DNA from: Photobacterium sanguinicancri
GTDB taxonomy: Bacteria > Pseudomonadota > Gammaproteobacteria > Enterobacterales > Vibrionaceae
Length of the DNA: 64,000 nucleotides
Direction of reading: 5' to 3'
Assembly: GCF_002265265.1 (NCBI RefSeq)
Contig: NZ_NOIF01000005.1
Span: 1-64,000, forward strand
Below are positions 34,091-42,335 of the stretch, piece by piece. The notes under the pieces were generated by a model. It made no database searches, was not told where the DNA came from, and saw nothing but the letters and a program-made list of their open reading frames with translations. The translations under genes and the position numbers were made by a program. Every line of letters starts with the position of its first letter. The first letter of the stretch is position 1.

Positions 34091-34534
34091 ATGCCTAACA
34101 GTGCCTTACAACTTATCCTAGAACGCGCCAAAGAGGATGAGCACCAAGCTTCTTTAGCGCTAAATAACGCCCGTAATGAGCGTGATAACTATTTAGTTCA
34201 ACTTCAACAAATTGAACAATATCGCTTAGATTATTGTAAGCAACTCTCCAGCCGAGGCCAGGCTGGCCTAACCGCTAGTAATTATAATCACTTACAAAAA
34301 TTCCTTACTCAGCTTGATGAAACGTTGGCGAAGCAGAGAATGGCAGGGGCGCAATTTGACGAACAAGTGAATGCTTGTAGTGAATACTGGCAAGAGGTCA
34401 GAAAAAAGCGCCGCTCCATTGAGTGGCTACTAGAAAAAAAGCAAACCGAACGCCAACAGATGTTGGATAAACAAGAGCAAAAAATGATGGATGAATTTTC
34501 AACCTTACAATTTGCTCGTCGCCATTTACGCTGA
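34091..34534 (+). CDS. fliJ: FliJ, export apparatus stalk and chaperone-cycling protein
   Basis: 147 residues forming one long helical hairpin with many Gln, Glu and Arg heptads, for example LALNNARNERDNYLVQLQQIEQYRLDY and RKKRRSIEWLLEKKQTERQQML. FliJ acts like the gamma stalk in the FliI hexamer and recycles chaperones. The ATG follows the fliI stop by 18 bp. It is the last gene of fliEFGHIJ. Confidence 0.95.
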   Translation: MPNSALQLILERAKEDEHQASLALNNARNERDNYLVQLQQIEQYRLDYCKQLSSRGQAGLTASNYNHLQKFLTQLDETLAKQRMAGAQFDEQVNACSEYWQEVRKKRRSIEWLLEKKQTERQQMLDKQEQKMMDEFSTLQFARRHLR

Positions 34535-34587
34535 TCATCACGAGTTGAGTGTATAGCTTGAATAGACGATTAAGAGCATCATTCATA

Positions 34588-34604
34588 GTGGCTTGATTAT
34601 TGCA
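34588..34604 (+). promoter_or_regulatory. Sigma-54 promoter for fliKLMNOPQR-flhB
   Basis: GTGGCTT-N5-TTGCA with GG at 34590-34591 and GC at 34602-34603, spaced by 10 bp. The start would be near 34615. The same operon is sigma-54 dependent in V. cholerae. Confidence 0.87.
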
Positions 34605-34654
34605 TGGTATTTGCATTCATTGTACCGTGCTTTTTTTCTTGTTGATGAGTGTTT

Positions 34655-36553
34655 ATGAGCCTGTCTAGCTTAATGCCTTTTAATTTTTCTTCTGTTTCTA
34701 AAGCTGCGCCTAATGGGGCGAATCCAGCATCTTCAGATACTGAAGGTGGAAGTGATTTTTCCGAAGAATTACAACAAGCTAGTGCGTCGTCGTCACCGTC
34801 AGCATTAAAAAAACAACTAAGTAGTGGTGACGCTGTTTCTGATACTTCTGAACATGCGGTAAAGAGCAGTGGCGAGAAACTGACGTCTGATGATTCAGTC
34901 GAGTCTGCTGAAACCGTAGCTAAGAGTGCCGACCTTGAATTAGGGCAAATTGATGGCGAACTTGCAGCCAAAGATGAGGCTAAAGCCGTCACATCTGTTC
35001 AGCAAGTTATTGATACAGATAGTAATGACGATATTTCTGATGATGTGCTACAAGTTGAGGCAGTTACTTCTGGTCAGGCTGGCAATACCAAAGTTAGTAC
35101 GGTAGAGAATATACCACTAAGCCAAGCAAAGCAGCAGACAATGACAGAAGGGGAAGCCTTTTTAAATCAGATGGATGCAGCGAATAAGCAGTTGTCAGCA
35201 AAAGAGTTAAATACCCCAAATCAGCCTTCAGCAAATGATGTTGATGGCAACTCCTTGCCAGTTGGTACGGCATTAGTTGCTGGCCAATCGCTAGGCGAAG
35301 CTCCTGTTGATGGTGCTATTGATGCCCCAATTAATGGTTCTATTGGTACTTCTGTTGATAGCGCTGAATTGCAAGGCCAAACAGAAGCTGCAGATACAGA
35401 ATCACTAGCGCATGTCTTTAACTCCTCAGCAGTGAATAGTAACGTAACAGCCGCAAATGTGGGTGATGCCTCCGTGACCAGCAGTGAAGCGGAAGCAGTT
35501 GTGAATGGAACGGCTTCAGGGGCGACAGAGGCAAGCCAAGCTGTCGCGGCATCTGGTGCCATTGGTGTTGCTGCGACCAATAATGTAAACGGTGAGCCTG
35601 TTATTACCGACGCGAGTGATACCACAACAGAACAGGTATCAGGAAAAGCGAGCGGTGCTGCGGTGTTAGCGAATGGTACAACAGCGAGTACTCCATCGGC
35701 GGGTACGGCACATATTCCATGGTCTTCCAGTGCAGTTATGGCCCCAAGCACGATGGACGCTGGTGGCGTATCAAGCGCGAACTTAGCGGGTGGTCTTGCT
35801 GTCGGAGTCAGTGCAGGAGTCAGTACTGGTATAGGTATCGGCGCTGAAGCTGTAACGCCAACGGATGGTTCAAGCCAAGAAATGGATCACGCTGCGGCAA
35901 TGTTGGCAGGAGGGGCGATTGTTGCCAATACAGCTGATGGACAACAAGACTCAACAGCAAATATACAAGCAAATGAGTCAGCCGCGGCAATAACGAATAA
36001 CGTGACCGCGGGAAGCCTGACCATGCAGCAAGCAGCAAAAGCGGATGCATTGGCACAAGCTCAAACCCCCATTCAGTTAACCAAAGATCACGGTGGTGAT
36101 GAGTTGGCCGAAAAAGTGAATATCATGCTGTCGAAAAATTTAAAGCATGTTGATATTCGGTTAGACCCGCCAGAGTTGGGTAAAGTACAAATCAAATTAT
36201 CTATGAATCAAGATCAGGCATCGGTTCAATTTACAGCAGCGAATGCACAAACCCGTGAGTTATTGGAGCATTCTATGCCGCGTTTGCGTGAGTTACTTCA
36301 CCAGCAAGGTATGCAGCTAGCACAAACCTCGGTGCAACAAGACACCAGCCGTCAGCAGTCAGGCGGACAAGCTTTCGCTGGTCAGCAAGGCCAACACACC
36401 AATGGGCAAGATGGCTCAAATGGTGGACAGCAGCGTGGCGGCACATCAGGCCAAGGACATGGTCAAGGTGATGGGCATTGGGGTGCGGGTGACGGACAAT
36501 CGCTAGAAATGTATGCAACACCATCAAACGATCGTGTCGATTACTATGCTTAA
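34655..36553 (+). CDS. fliK: FliK, hook-length control protein
   Basis: 632 residues from ATG 34655 (an in-frame GTG at 34649 is possible). Residues 1-470 are low-complexity, rich in Ala, Ser, Thr, Gly and Val, the expected extended molecular ruler. The C-terminal FliK domain (about 475-565) has VDIRLDPPELGKVQIKLSM and LRELLHQQGMQLAQTSV, followed by a Gly/Gln-rich tail. FliK measures the hook and switches FlhB specificity. A second gene with a FliK-like C-domain is at 56093-56950. Confidence 0.94.
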   Translation: MSLSSLMPFNFSSVSKAAPNGANPASSDTEGGSDFSEELQQASASSSPSALKKQLSSGDAVSDTSEHAVKSSGEKLTSDDSVESAETVAKSADLELGQIDGELAAKDEAKAVTSVQQVIDTDSNDDISDDVLQVEAVTSGQAGNTKVSTVENIPLSQAKQQTMTEGEAFLNQMDAANKQLSAKELNTPNQPSANDVDGNSLPVGTALVAGQSLGEAPVDGAIDAPINGSIGTSVDSAELQGQTEAADTESLAHVFNSSAVNSNVTAANVGDASVTSSEAEAVVNGTASGATEASQAVAASGAIGVAATNNVNGEPVITDASDTTTEQVSGKASGAAVLANGTTASTPSAGTAHIPWSSSAVMAPSTMDAGGVSSANLAGGLAVGVSAGVSTGIGIGAEAVTPTDGSSQEMDHAAAMLAGGAIVANTADGQQDSTANIQANESAAAITNNVTAGSLTMQQAAKADALAQAQTPIQLTKDHGGDELAEKVNIMLSKNLKHVDIRLDPPELGKVQIKLSMNQDQASVQFTAANAQTRELLEHSMPRLRELLHQQGMQLAQTSVQQDTSRQQSGGQAFAGQQGQHTNGQDGSNGGQQRGGTSGQGHGQGDGHWGAGDGQSLEMYATPSNDRVDYYA

Positions 36554-36620
36554 GCTGAAAAATACACGACAATAGGCGTAATGGATTGGCTTAGGTTTAA
36601 TAAAGAATAAAAGAGGAAGC

Positions 36621-37109
36621 ATGGCGGACGAGTTACAAGAAACGGGCAAAAAGAAGAAGCTCATTATCATTATAGTGGCTGTAGTTGTTCTTCTTCTCGG
36701 TGGTGGTGCCGCTGCATGGTTCATGATGGGCGATGATACGCCTGCTGCCGTTGAGTCAGTTAATACTCCAGCACAAGCGACAAAAACTGAGCCTGCGTAT
36801 TACGTGACTTTGCCACAGCCTTTTATCTTTAATGTGACAGGTGATAAGCGTGATCGCCTTGTTCAAGTTAAAGTGCAATTAATGGTGCGAGGTGACGATA
36901 ATGAATCAACCGCTAAACAACATGTTCCTTTGATTGAAAGTACCCTGTTGCAGACATTCGGTGCTGCGACAGTAGAAGAATTACGCACGCCAAATGGTCG
37001 CGTTGAATTACGTGAAAAAGCGCGCGAATCTGTGCAAGGTGCGCTGCAAAAAGTCTCGGGCCGACAAGTGGTCGAGCGTGTTTTATTTACTGGCTTTGTA
37101 ATGCAATAG
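36621..37109 (+). CDS. fliL: FliL, stator-associated membrane protein
   Basis: 162 residues: a short Lys-rich cytoplasmic tail, one membrane segment (LIIIIVAVVVLLLGGGAAAWFMM, about 14-36) and a periplasmic domain with YVTLPQPFIFNVTGDKRDRLVQV. FliL rings surround stator units and support torque at high load. AGAGGAAG precedes the ATG. Second gene of the fliK operon. Confidence 0.95.
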   Translation: MADELQETGKKKKLIIIIVAVVVLLLGGGAAAWFMMGDDTPAAVESVNTPAQATKTEPAYYVTLPQPFIFNVTGDKRDRLVQVKVQLMVRGDDNESTAKQHVPLIESTLLQTFGAATVEELRTPNGRVELREKARESVQGALQKVSGRQVVERVLFTGFVMQ

Positions 37110-37116
37110 GTTCAAT

Positions 37117-38163
37117 GTGAGTGATCTATTAACCCAAGACGAAATTGATGCGCTCTTACATGGTGTTGATGACGTAGAAGATGATGATGATCTAGACGAT
37201 GGTGGCTCCTCCAATGCCACGACGTTCGATTTTTCATCGCAAGATCGTATTGTTCGTGGGCGGATGCCTACGCTTGAGTTGATCAATGAACGCTTCGCCC
37301 GACATATGCGTATTAGCTTGTTTAATATGCTGCGTAAAACGGCTGAAGTGTCGATCAATGGCGTGCAAATGATCAAATTTGGTGAATACCAAAACACCTT
37401 ATACGTTCCAACCAGTTTGAACATGGTTCGCTTTCGTCCGCTAAAAGGGACAGGACTGATTACCATGGAAGCGCGTTTAGTTTTCATCTTGGTAGAAAAC
37501 TTCTTTGGTGGGGATGGACGTTTCCACGCAAAAATTGAAGGGCGTGAATTTACCCCTACCGAGCGCCGTATTGTTCAAATGCTATTGAAACTCGTATTTG
37601 AAGATTACCGCGAGGCATGGTCGCCAGTAATGGGGGTTGAGTTTGAGTATCTCGATTCTGAAGTTAACCCAACCATGGCGAACATTGTCAGCCCAACTGA
37701 AGTGATCGTAGTGAGTTCGTTCCATATTGAAGTGGATGGCGGTGGCGGTGATTTTCACGTGGTCATGCCATACTCCATGGTTGAGCCTATTCGTGAATTG
37801 TTGGATGCGGGTGTGCAATCCGACAAAATGGATACTGATGTTCGCTGGAGTAAAGCATTGCGTGATGAAATCATGGACGTACCAGTGAATATGCGTGCCA
37901 AATTATTGGATGTGAATTTGTCACTGCGTGATTTGATGGAACTGCAAACGGGTGATGTGATCCCAATTGATATGCCAGAAGCGGCAACTGTGTTTGTTGA
38001 AGATCTACCAACATATCGCGCAAAAATGGGTAAATCAGGCGATAACGTCGCGTTAAAAATTACCGAAAAACTAAAACGACCAGATATGGTGAAAACTGAT
38101 CTGGCTTTCCTTGATCGTGATGCACTTGGTACCGCGTTGATGGAAATTAATAATGAAGACTAA
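37117..38163 (+). CDS. fliM: FliM, motor switch protein
   Basis: 348 residues from a GTG start. The N-terminal CheY-P-binding peptide LLTQDEIDALLHGVD is followed by an acidic linker, the CheC-like middle domain (LFNMLRKTAEVSINGVQM near 60-80, FFGGDGRFHA near 130) and the C-terminal FliN-like domain (NLSLRDLMELQTGDVIPI). CheY-P binding here reverses or pauses the motor. Starts seven bases after fliL. Confidence 0.97.
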   Translation: MSDLLTQDEIDALLHGVDDVEDDDDLDDGGSSNATTFDFSSQDRIVRGRMPTLELINERFARHMRISLFNMLRKTAEVSINGVQMIKFGEYQNTLYVPTSLNMVRFRPLKGTGLITMEARLVFILVENFFGGDGRFHAKIEGREFTPTERRIVQMLLKLVFEDYREAWSPVMGVEFEYLDSEVNPTMANIVSPTEVIVVSSFHIEVDGGGGDFHVVMPYSMVEPIRELLDAGVQSDKMDTDVRWSKALRDEIMDVPVNMRAKLLDVNLSLRDLMELQTGDVIPIDMPEAATVFVEDLPTYRAKMGKSGDNVALKITEKLKRPDMVKTDLAFLDRDALGTALMEINNED

Positions 38164-38177
38164 CGATAGGTGTAATC

Positions 38178-38570
38178 ATGTCTCAAAATGATCAACAAAT
38201 CGCAGATGACTGGGCTGCAGCGCTTGCGGAGCAAGCTGACGACGAAACAGTACAGGCTGCGCCACTTGAAGAGTTAACTGACGAGAGTACACCAATTACG
38301 GAAGATGAACGCCGTAAGCTTGATAGCATCATGGATATTCCGGTGACTATCTCAATGGAAGTCGGTCGCACCCAGATTAGTATTCGTAACTTACTGCAAT
38401 TAAACCAAGGTTCAGTGGTGGAATTGGATCGTATCGCTGGTGAGTCTTTGGATGTGATGGTAAACGGCACATTGATTGCACACGGTGAAGTGGTCGTGGT
38501 GAATGATAAATTTGGTATTCGTCTTACTGATGTCATCAGTCAAACTGAACGTATTAAGAAACTACGTTAA
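38178..38570 (+). CDS. fliN: FliN, motor switch protein
   Basis: 130 residues with an acidic N-terminal tail (about 1-55) and the SpoA/FliN domain (MDIPVTISMEVGRTQISIRNLLQLNQGSVVELD and AHGEVVVVNDKFGIRLTDVI). FliN builds the bottom of the C ring and docks FliH-FliI. Its stop overlaps the fliO start (TAATG). Confidence 0.97.
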   Translation: MSQNDQQIADDWAAALAEQADDETVQAAPLEELTDESTPITEDERRKLDSIMDIPVTISMEVGRTQISIRNLLQLNQGSVVELDRIAGESLDVMVNGTLIAHGEVVVVNDKFGIRLTDVISQTERIKKLR

Positions 38571-38998
38571 TGCTGTGGCGTAAATTGAGTAAAATGGTTG
38601 ACCTGCGAATGACGAAAATACTGCTTTCAGTGCTACTTGCTAGCTTATCTTTACCAGCAATGGCAGCCCCACCAGAAGTGAATCTTGCGACGACATTAGC
38701 ATCACTGCTGTTAGTCATTATGTTGATTTTAGTGCTAGGTTGGCTACTAAAACGCTTACGTTTGCCTTCGATCCAAGGCGATAACAATATGAAAATTGTT
38801 AAGCAGCTAACAGTGGGACAAAAAGAACGTATTTTGTTGCTACAGGTCGGTGATGAGCAGCTATTAGTTGGGGTGACTCAGCATAATATTTCGTTACTGA
38901 ATAAGTTGGAACAACCACTTCCAGAGCCTGTGGTTACTCGTCCCGAGTTTGCTAGTCAACTGGGCAAAATATTAAAAAACGACGCTAAAACGAAATGA
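38570..38998 (+). CDS. fliO: FliO, export gate assembly protein
   Basis: 142 residues with a hydrophobic N-terminus and one strong membrane segment ([24 protein letters not shown], about 43-66), then a small cytoplasmic domain. FliO is a scaffold for the FliP ring. Starts at 38570, 38594 and 38609 are in frame; ATG 38609 would give a clean signal-like N-terminus ([20 protein letters not shown]), whereas 38570 gives stop-start overlap with fliN. The choice is open. Confidence 0.9.
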   Translation: MLWRKLSKMVDLRMTKILLSVLLASLSLPAMAAPPEVNLATTLASLLLVIMLILVLGWLLKRLRLPSIQGDNNMKIVKQLTVGQKERILLLQVGDEQLLVGVTQHNISLLNKLEQPLPEPVVTRPEFASQLGKILKNDAKTK

Positions 38999-39828
38999 TA
39001 AAAAATAGCCTAGTGGCTGCATTGTTGGCAGCGTGTACTTTCTTTTTCAGTGTTTCAGCATGGGCATCCGTAGAAAATGGTACGGTAAGTGTCACTGAGC
39101 AAGCTATGCAAAGCGAGCAAGGTGCATCGCATATGGTGGCTAAGCGAAATGGCACGGGGATTCCTGCTTTTTCCGTTAGCGTGAACCCTGACGGTACGGA
39201 AGATTACTCGGTCACTTTGCAAATACTGGGCTTGATGACAGCACTGGGTTTTTTACCCGCTATCATTATTTTGATGACCTCGTTTACCCGTATCGTGGTA
39301 GTCATGTCTATCTTGCGTCAAGCCATGGGTTTGCAACAGACGCCATCGAATCAGGTGATTATTGGCATCGCATTGTTCATGACATTTTATGTTATGTCAC
39401 CAGTGATCGATAAAATAAATACCCAAGCTGTTCAGCCGTACATCAATGAAGAAATAAATGCAGAACAAGCATTTACTGCTGCACAAGATCCACTGCGTCA
39501 GTTTATGTTGAAGCAAACTCGGGTGAAAGATCTTGAAAGCTTCGTCAATATGTCTGGCTCATCGGCGACAGATCCACAAGAAGTGCCGATGACAGTCTTG
39601 ATCCCTGCGTTCATTACGTCAGAGCTAAAAACCGCATTCCAAATTGGTTTCATGTTGTTTTTACCATTTTTGATTATTGACCTTGTTGTTGCTTCCGTCT
39701 TGATGGCCATGGGTATGATGATGCTATCACCTATGATTGTCTCTTTGCCGTTTAAACTCATGCTGTTTGTATTGGTCGACGGTTGGAACTTGATCCTGTC
39801 AACGCTCGCGGGCAGTTTTGGCACTTAG
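38995..39828 (+). CDS. fliP: FliP, export gate core protein
   Basis: 277 residues with a cleavable signal peptide (about 1-24, ending SVSAWAS), which is a FliP trait, a variable segment to residue 75, then the conserved core [38 protein letters not shown] and C-terminal membrane segments ending [16 protein letters not shown]. Five FliP subunits form the gate helix. The ATG overlaps the fliO stop (ATGA). Confidence 0.97.
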   Translation: MIKNSLVAALLAACTFFFSVSAWASVENGTVSVTEQAMQSEQGASHMVAKRNGTGIPAFSVSVNPDGTEDYSVTLQILGLMTALGFLPAIIILMTSFTRIVVVMSILRQAMGLQQTPSNQVIIGIALFMTFYVMSPVIDKINTQAVQPYINEEINAEQAFTAAQDPLRQFMLKQTRVKDLESFVNMSGSSATDPQEVPMTVLIPAFITSELKTAFQIGFMLFLPFLIIDLVVASVLMAMGMMMLSPMIVSLPFKLMLFVLVDGWNLILSTLAGSFGT

Positions 39829-39844
39829 CCAGTAGAGAGTACGC

Positions 39845-40114
39845 ATGACACCTGAAGCTTTTGTCGAAATATTCCAAGATGCACTCTACATGGTTTTAAT
39901 CATGGTATGCATGATTGTAATACCGGGCCTATTGGTGGGCTTGGTTGTTGCTGTTTTTCAAGCCGCAACCTCAATCAACGAACAAACCTTGAGCTTCTTG
40001 CCTCGTTTGATTGCCACTTTGTTAGCATTAATGCTCTTTGGGCATGCGATGACAACCATGCTCATGGACTATTTTTTCCGCGTGATTGAGCGGATCCCGC
40101 AGTTACTCTATTAG
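39845..40114 (+). CDS. fliQ: FliQ, export gate protein
   Basis: 89 residues, two membrane segments (about 15-40 and 52-75) with the conserved VAVFQAATSINEQTLSFLPR between them. Four FliQ copies wrap the FliP-FliR core and close the gate. Sixteen bases after fliP. Confidence 0.97.
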   Translation: MTPEAFVEIFQDALYMVLIMVCMIVIPGLLVGLVVAVFQAATSINEQTLSFLPRLIATLLALMLFGHAMTTMLMDYFFRVIERIPQLLY

Positions 40115-40149
40115 TGACTCAAATTATGACAATGGAACACGCGTAAACG

Positions 40150-40932
40150 ATGCACTATCCAGCGACAATGATCCTCGATTGGATGGCGAATTATTTTTGG
40201 CCATTTATCCGCATCTCATCGATGTTAATGTCGATGACGTTTTTTGGCGCGCGCTTTGTTTCACCTAAGATTCGTTTATATCTTGCGGTGACTATTACGA
40301 TAGCGGTGATGCCTGCATTACCTGCCGTTCCGCAAGATATTGAAGTCATGTCTTTTCAAGGTTTTCTGATCATTGCCCAGCAAGTCATTATTGGTGTTTC
40401 AATGGGATTTGTGACTCAGTTTGTAAGCCAAACCTTTGTCTTACTTGGCCAGATTCTAGGTATGCAATCGAGTTTGGGTTTTGCATCTATGGTCGATCCG
40501 GCAAACGGTCAAAATACGCCCGTGCTTGGTCAGTTATTCATGATGTTTGCACTCATGCTGTTCTTGTCGACTGACGGCCATTTAGTGATGCTACAAATGG
40601 TGATCATGAGCTTCACGACCTTGCCTATCGGGAAAGGGATGTTGGAAGCGGGGGATTATTATCAGCTCGCTGGTTGGTTTGGTTTAATGTTTAAAGCGGC
40701 ACTGAACATGGCATTAGCTGGGATTATCGCCCTAATGACAGTGAATTTAGCCTTTGGTGTTATGACGCGTGCTGCACCACAGTTAAACATTTTTGCATTA
40801 GGTTTTTCTTTTGCGTTATTGCTGGGCTTAACCATTGCTTGGTTCTTAGTCTTAGGGATGTTGCCACACTATGAGTATCAGTGGCAGCTTGGTGTTGACC
40901 AGGTTTGTAGCCTGATCCGTTTAGATTGTTAA
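40150..40932 (+). CDS. fliR: FliR, export gate protein
   Basis: 260 residues, six predicted membrane segments. Family landmarks are SSMLMSMTFFGARFVSPKIR near the start and GFVTQFVSQTFVLLGQILGMQSSLGFASMVDP in the centre. One FliR completes the FliP5-FliQ4-FliR1 gate and contacts FlhB. Located between fliQ and flhB as usual. Confidence 0.96.
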   Translation: MHYPATMILDWMANYFWPFIRISSMLMSMTFFGARFVSPKIRLYLAVTITIAVMPALPAVPQDIEVMSFQGFLIIAQQVIIGVSMGFVTQFVSQTFVLLGQILGMQSSLGFASMVDPANGQNTPVLGQLFMMFALMLFLSTDGHLVMLQMVIMSFTTLPIGKGMLEAGDYYQLAGWFGLMFKAALNMALAGIIALMTVNLAFGVMTRAAPQLNIFALGFSFALLLGLTIAWFLVLGMLPHYEYQWQLGVDQVCSLIRLDC

Positions 40933-40953
40933 TCCAGTAGGTTAGAAGCAGAG

Positions 40954-42084
40954 ATGTCAGATTCTGACGGTCAGGAACGTACCGAAGAGGCCACGCCCCG
41001 AAGGCTTGAGCAGGCGCGAGAAAAAGGTCAAGTACCGCGCTCAAGAGAATTAGCTTCCGTTGCCGTATTAGTGGCAGGTGCTGTATCACTGATGTGGTTT
41101 GGCGAGTCGCTAGCACATGGCTTGATTGCCATTATGACAAAAATGTTCACCCTGTCTCGTGAAGAAATCTTCGATGTCAGTAAATTGTTTGCGATGATCT
41201 TCGTATCTCTCAAGCACATTGCTATGCCGTTGTTTATTGTCTTGGCTTTTTTGTTTGTCTGCGCCTTAATTGGAGCATCTGCATTAGGGGGAGTGAGCTT
41301 TTCTGCGGAAGCGGCGCGTCCCAAGTTATCAAAAATGAGCCCACTGAGCGGCTTCAAGCGAATGTTTGGCCTTCAGAGTTGGGTTGAGCTGATCAAATCG
41401 ATCCTTAAAGTGCTGCTGGTAGCAGGGGTTGCGCTGTATTTGATGTACAGCAGTATTAATGATTTGTTTTTGATTAGTACAGAGTTATTCCCTAATAATT
41501 TCTATCATGCTTTGCAACTCTTAATGGACTTCGTGCTATTGATTTGTTGTTCTTTGCTGGTGGTCGTCGCCATTGATGTGCCTTATCAAATTTGGCAACA
41601 CAACGAACAGCTAAAAATGACGAAACAAGAAATAAAGGATGAATATAAAGACAGTGAAGGTAAACCTGAAGTTAAAGGGCGTATTCGTATGCTTCAGCGG
41701 GAGATGGCTCAGCGTCGAATGATGGCTGACGTGCCTGAAGCTGATGTGGTGATAACAAACCCGGAACACTTCTCGGTGGCATTGCGATATAACACTGAGT
41801 TAGATGGTGCACCTGTGGTCATCGCGAAGGGAACCGATCATTTAGCTCTTAAAATTAGAGAAGTTGCCAATAAGCATAAAATTGATATCGTCCCATCGCC
41901 TCCTTTAGCACGAGCGATTTATCACACCACGGAACTAGAACAACAAATACCGGATGGATTATTTATCGCGGTTGCTCAGGTGCTTGCTTATGTTTATCAG
42001 TTGAAACAGTATCGAAAAGGGCAAGGTAAAAAGCCCGTACTTTCAAAAGAGGCAAATAATATTCCGACTGAACTTCGTTACTAA
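40954..42084 (+). CDS. flhB: FlhB, export specificity switch protein
   Basis: 376 residues: conserved N-terminus (QERTEEATPRRLEQAREKGQVPRS), four membrane segments (about 28-215), the linker DEYKDSEGKPEVKGRIR, and the cytoplasmic C-domain. The autocleavage motif reads NPEH at residues 269-272 (bases 41758-41769), whereas the family norm is NPTH. Cleavage between Asn and Pro lets FliK switch export from hook to filament proteins. The rest of the C-domain (APVVIAKGTDHLALKIREVA, PSPPLARAIYHTTEL) is normal. Confidence 0.96.
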   Translation: MSDSDGQERTEEATPRRLEQAREKGQVPRSRELASVAVLVAGAVSLMWFGESLAHGLIAIMTKMFTLSREEIFDVSKLFAMIFVSLKHIAMPLFIVLAFLFVCALIGASALGGVSFSAEAARPKLSKMSPLSGFKRMFGLQSWVELIKSILKVLLVAGVALYLMYSSINDLFLISTELFPNNFYHALQLLMDFVLLICCSLLVVVAIDVPYQIWQHNEQLKMTKQEIKDEYKDSEGKPEVKGRIRMLQREMAQRRMMADVPEADVVITNPEHFSVALRYNTELDGAPVVIAKGTDHLALKIREVANKHKIDIVPSPPLARAIYHTTELEQQIPDGLFIAVAQVLAYVYQLKQYRKGQGKKPVLSKEANNIPTELRY

Positions 42085-42230
42085 AGCCTTCTGTAAATCT
42101 CTCGGCATCAATAGCATAAACATAAAACAATGCGAGTTGTTCAATATTAAATTGTACATATTTGCATCACCAATTGTTATACTGTGAGCTGCTTCAAATT
42201 ATGTTTTCTGTCAAAAAAATGACGATCGAT

Positions 42231-42247
42231 TGGGCATGATTGTTGCT
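42231..42247 (+). promoter_or_regulatory. Sigma-54 promoter for the flhA operon
   Basis: TGGGCAT-N5-TTGCT with GG at 42233-42234 and GC at 42245-42246, spaced by 10 bp; only the T before the invariant GG is replaced. Predicted start near 42258, leaving a leader of about 78 nt that includes a small stem TTTCGT/ACGAAA (42254-42272). Confidence 0.8.
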
Positions 42248-42335
42248 TTGGTGTTTCGTTTTTAAGACGAAAGCCTTAAAATAGCCTGACAATTATTATT
42301 CCAATTTCCTATGCGACATTATTAATAGCGATTTA

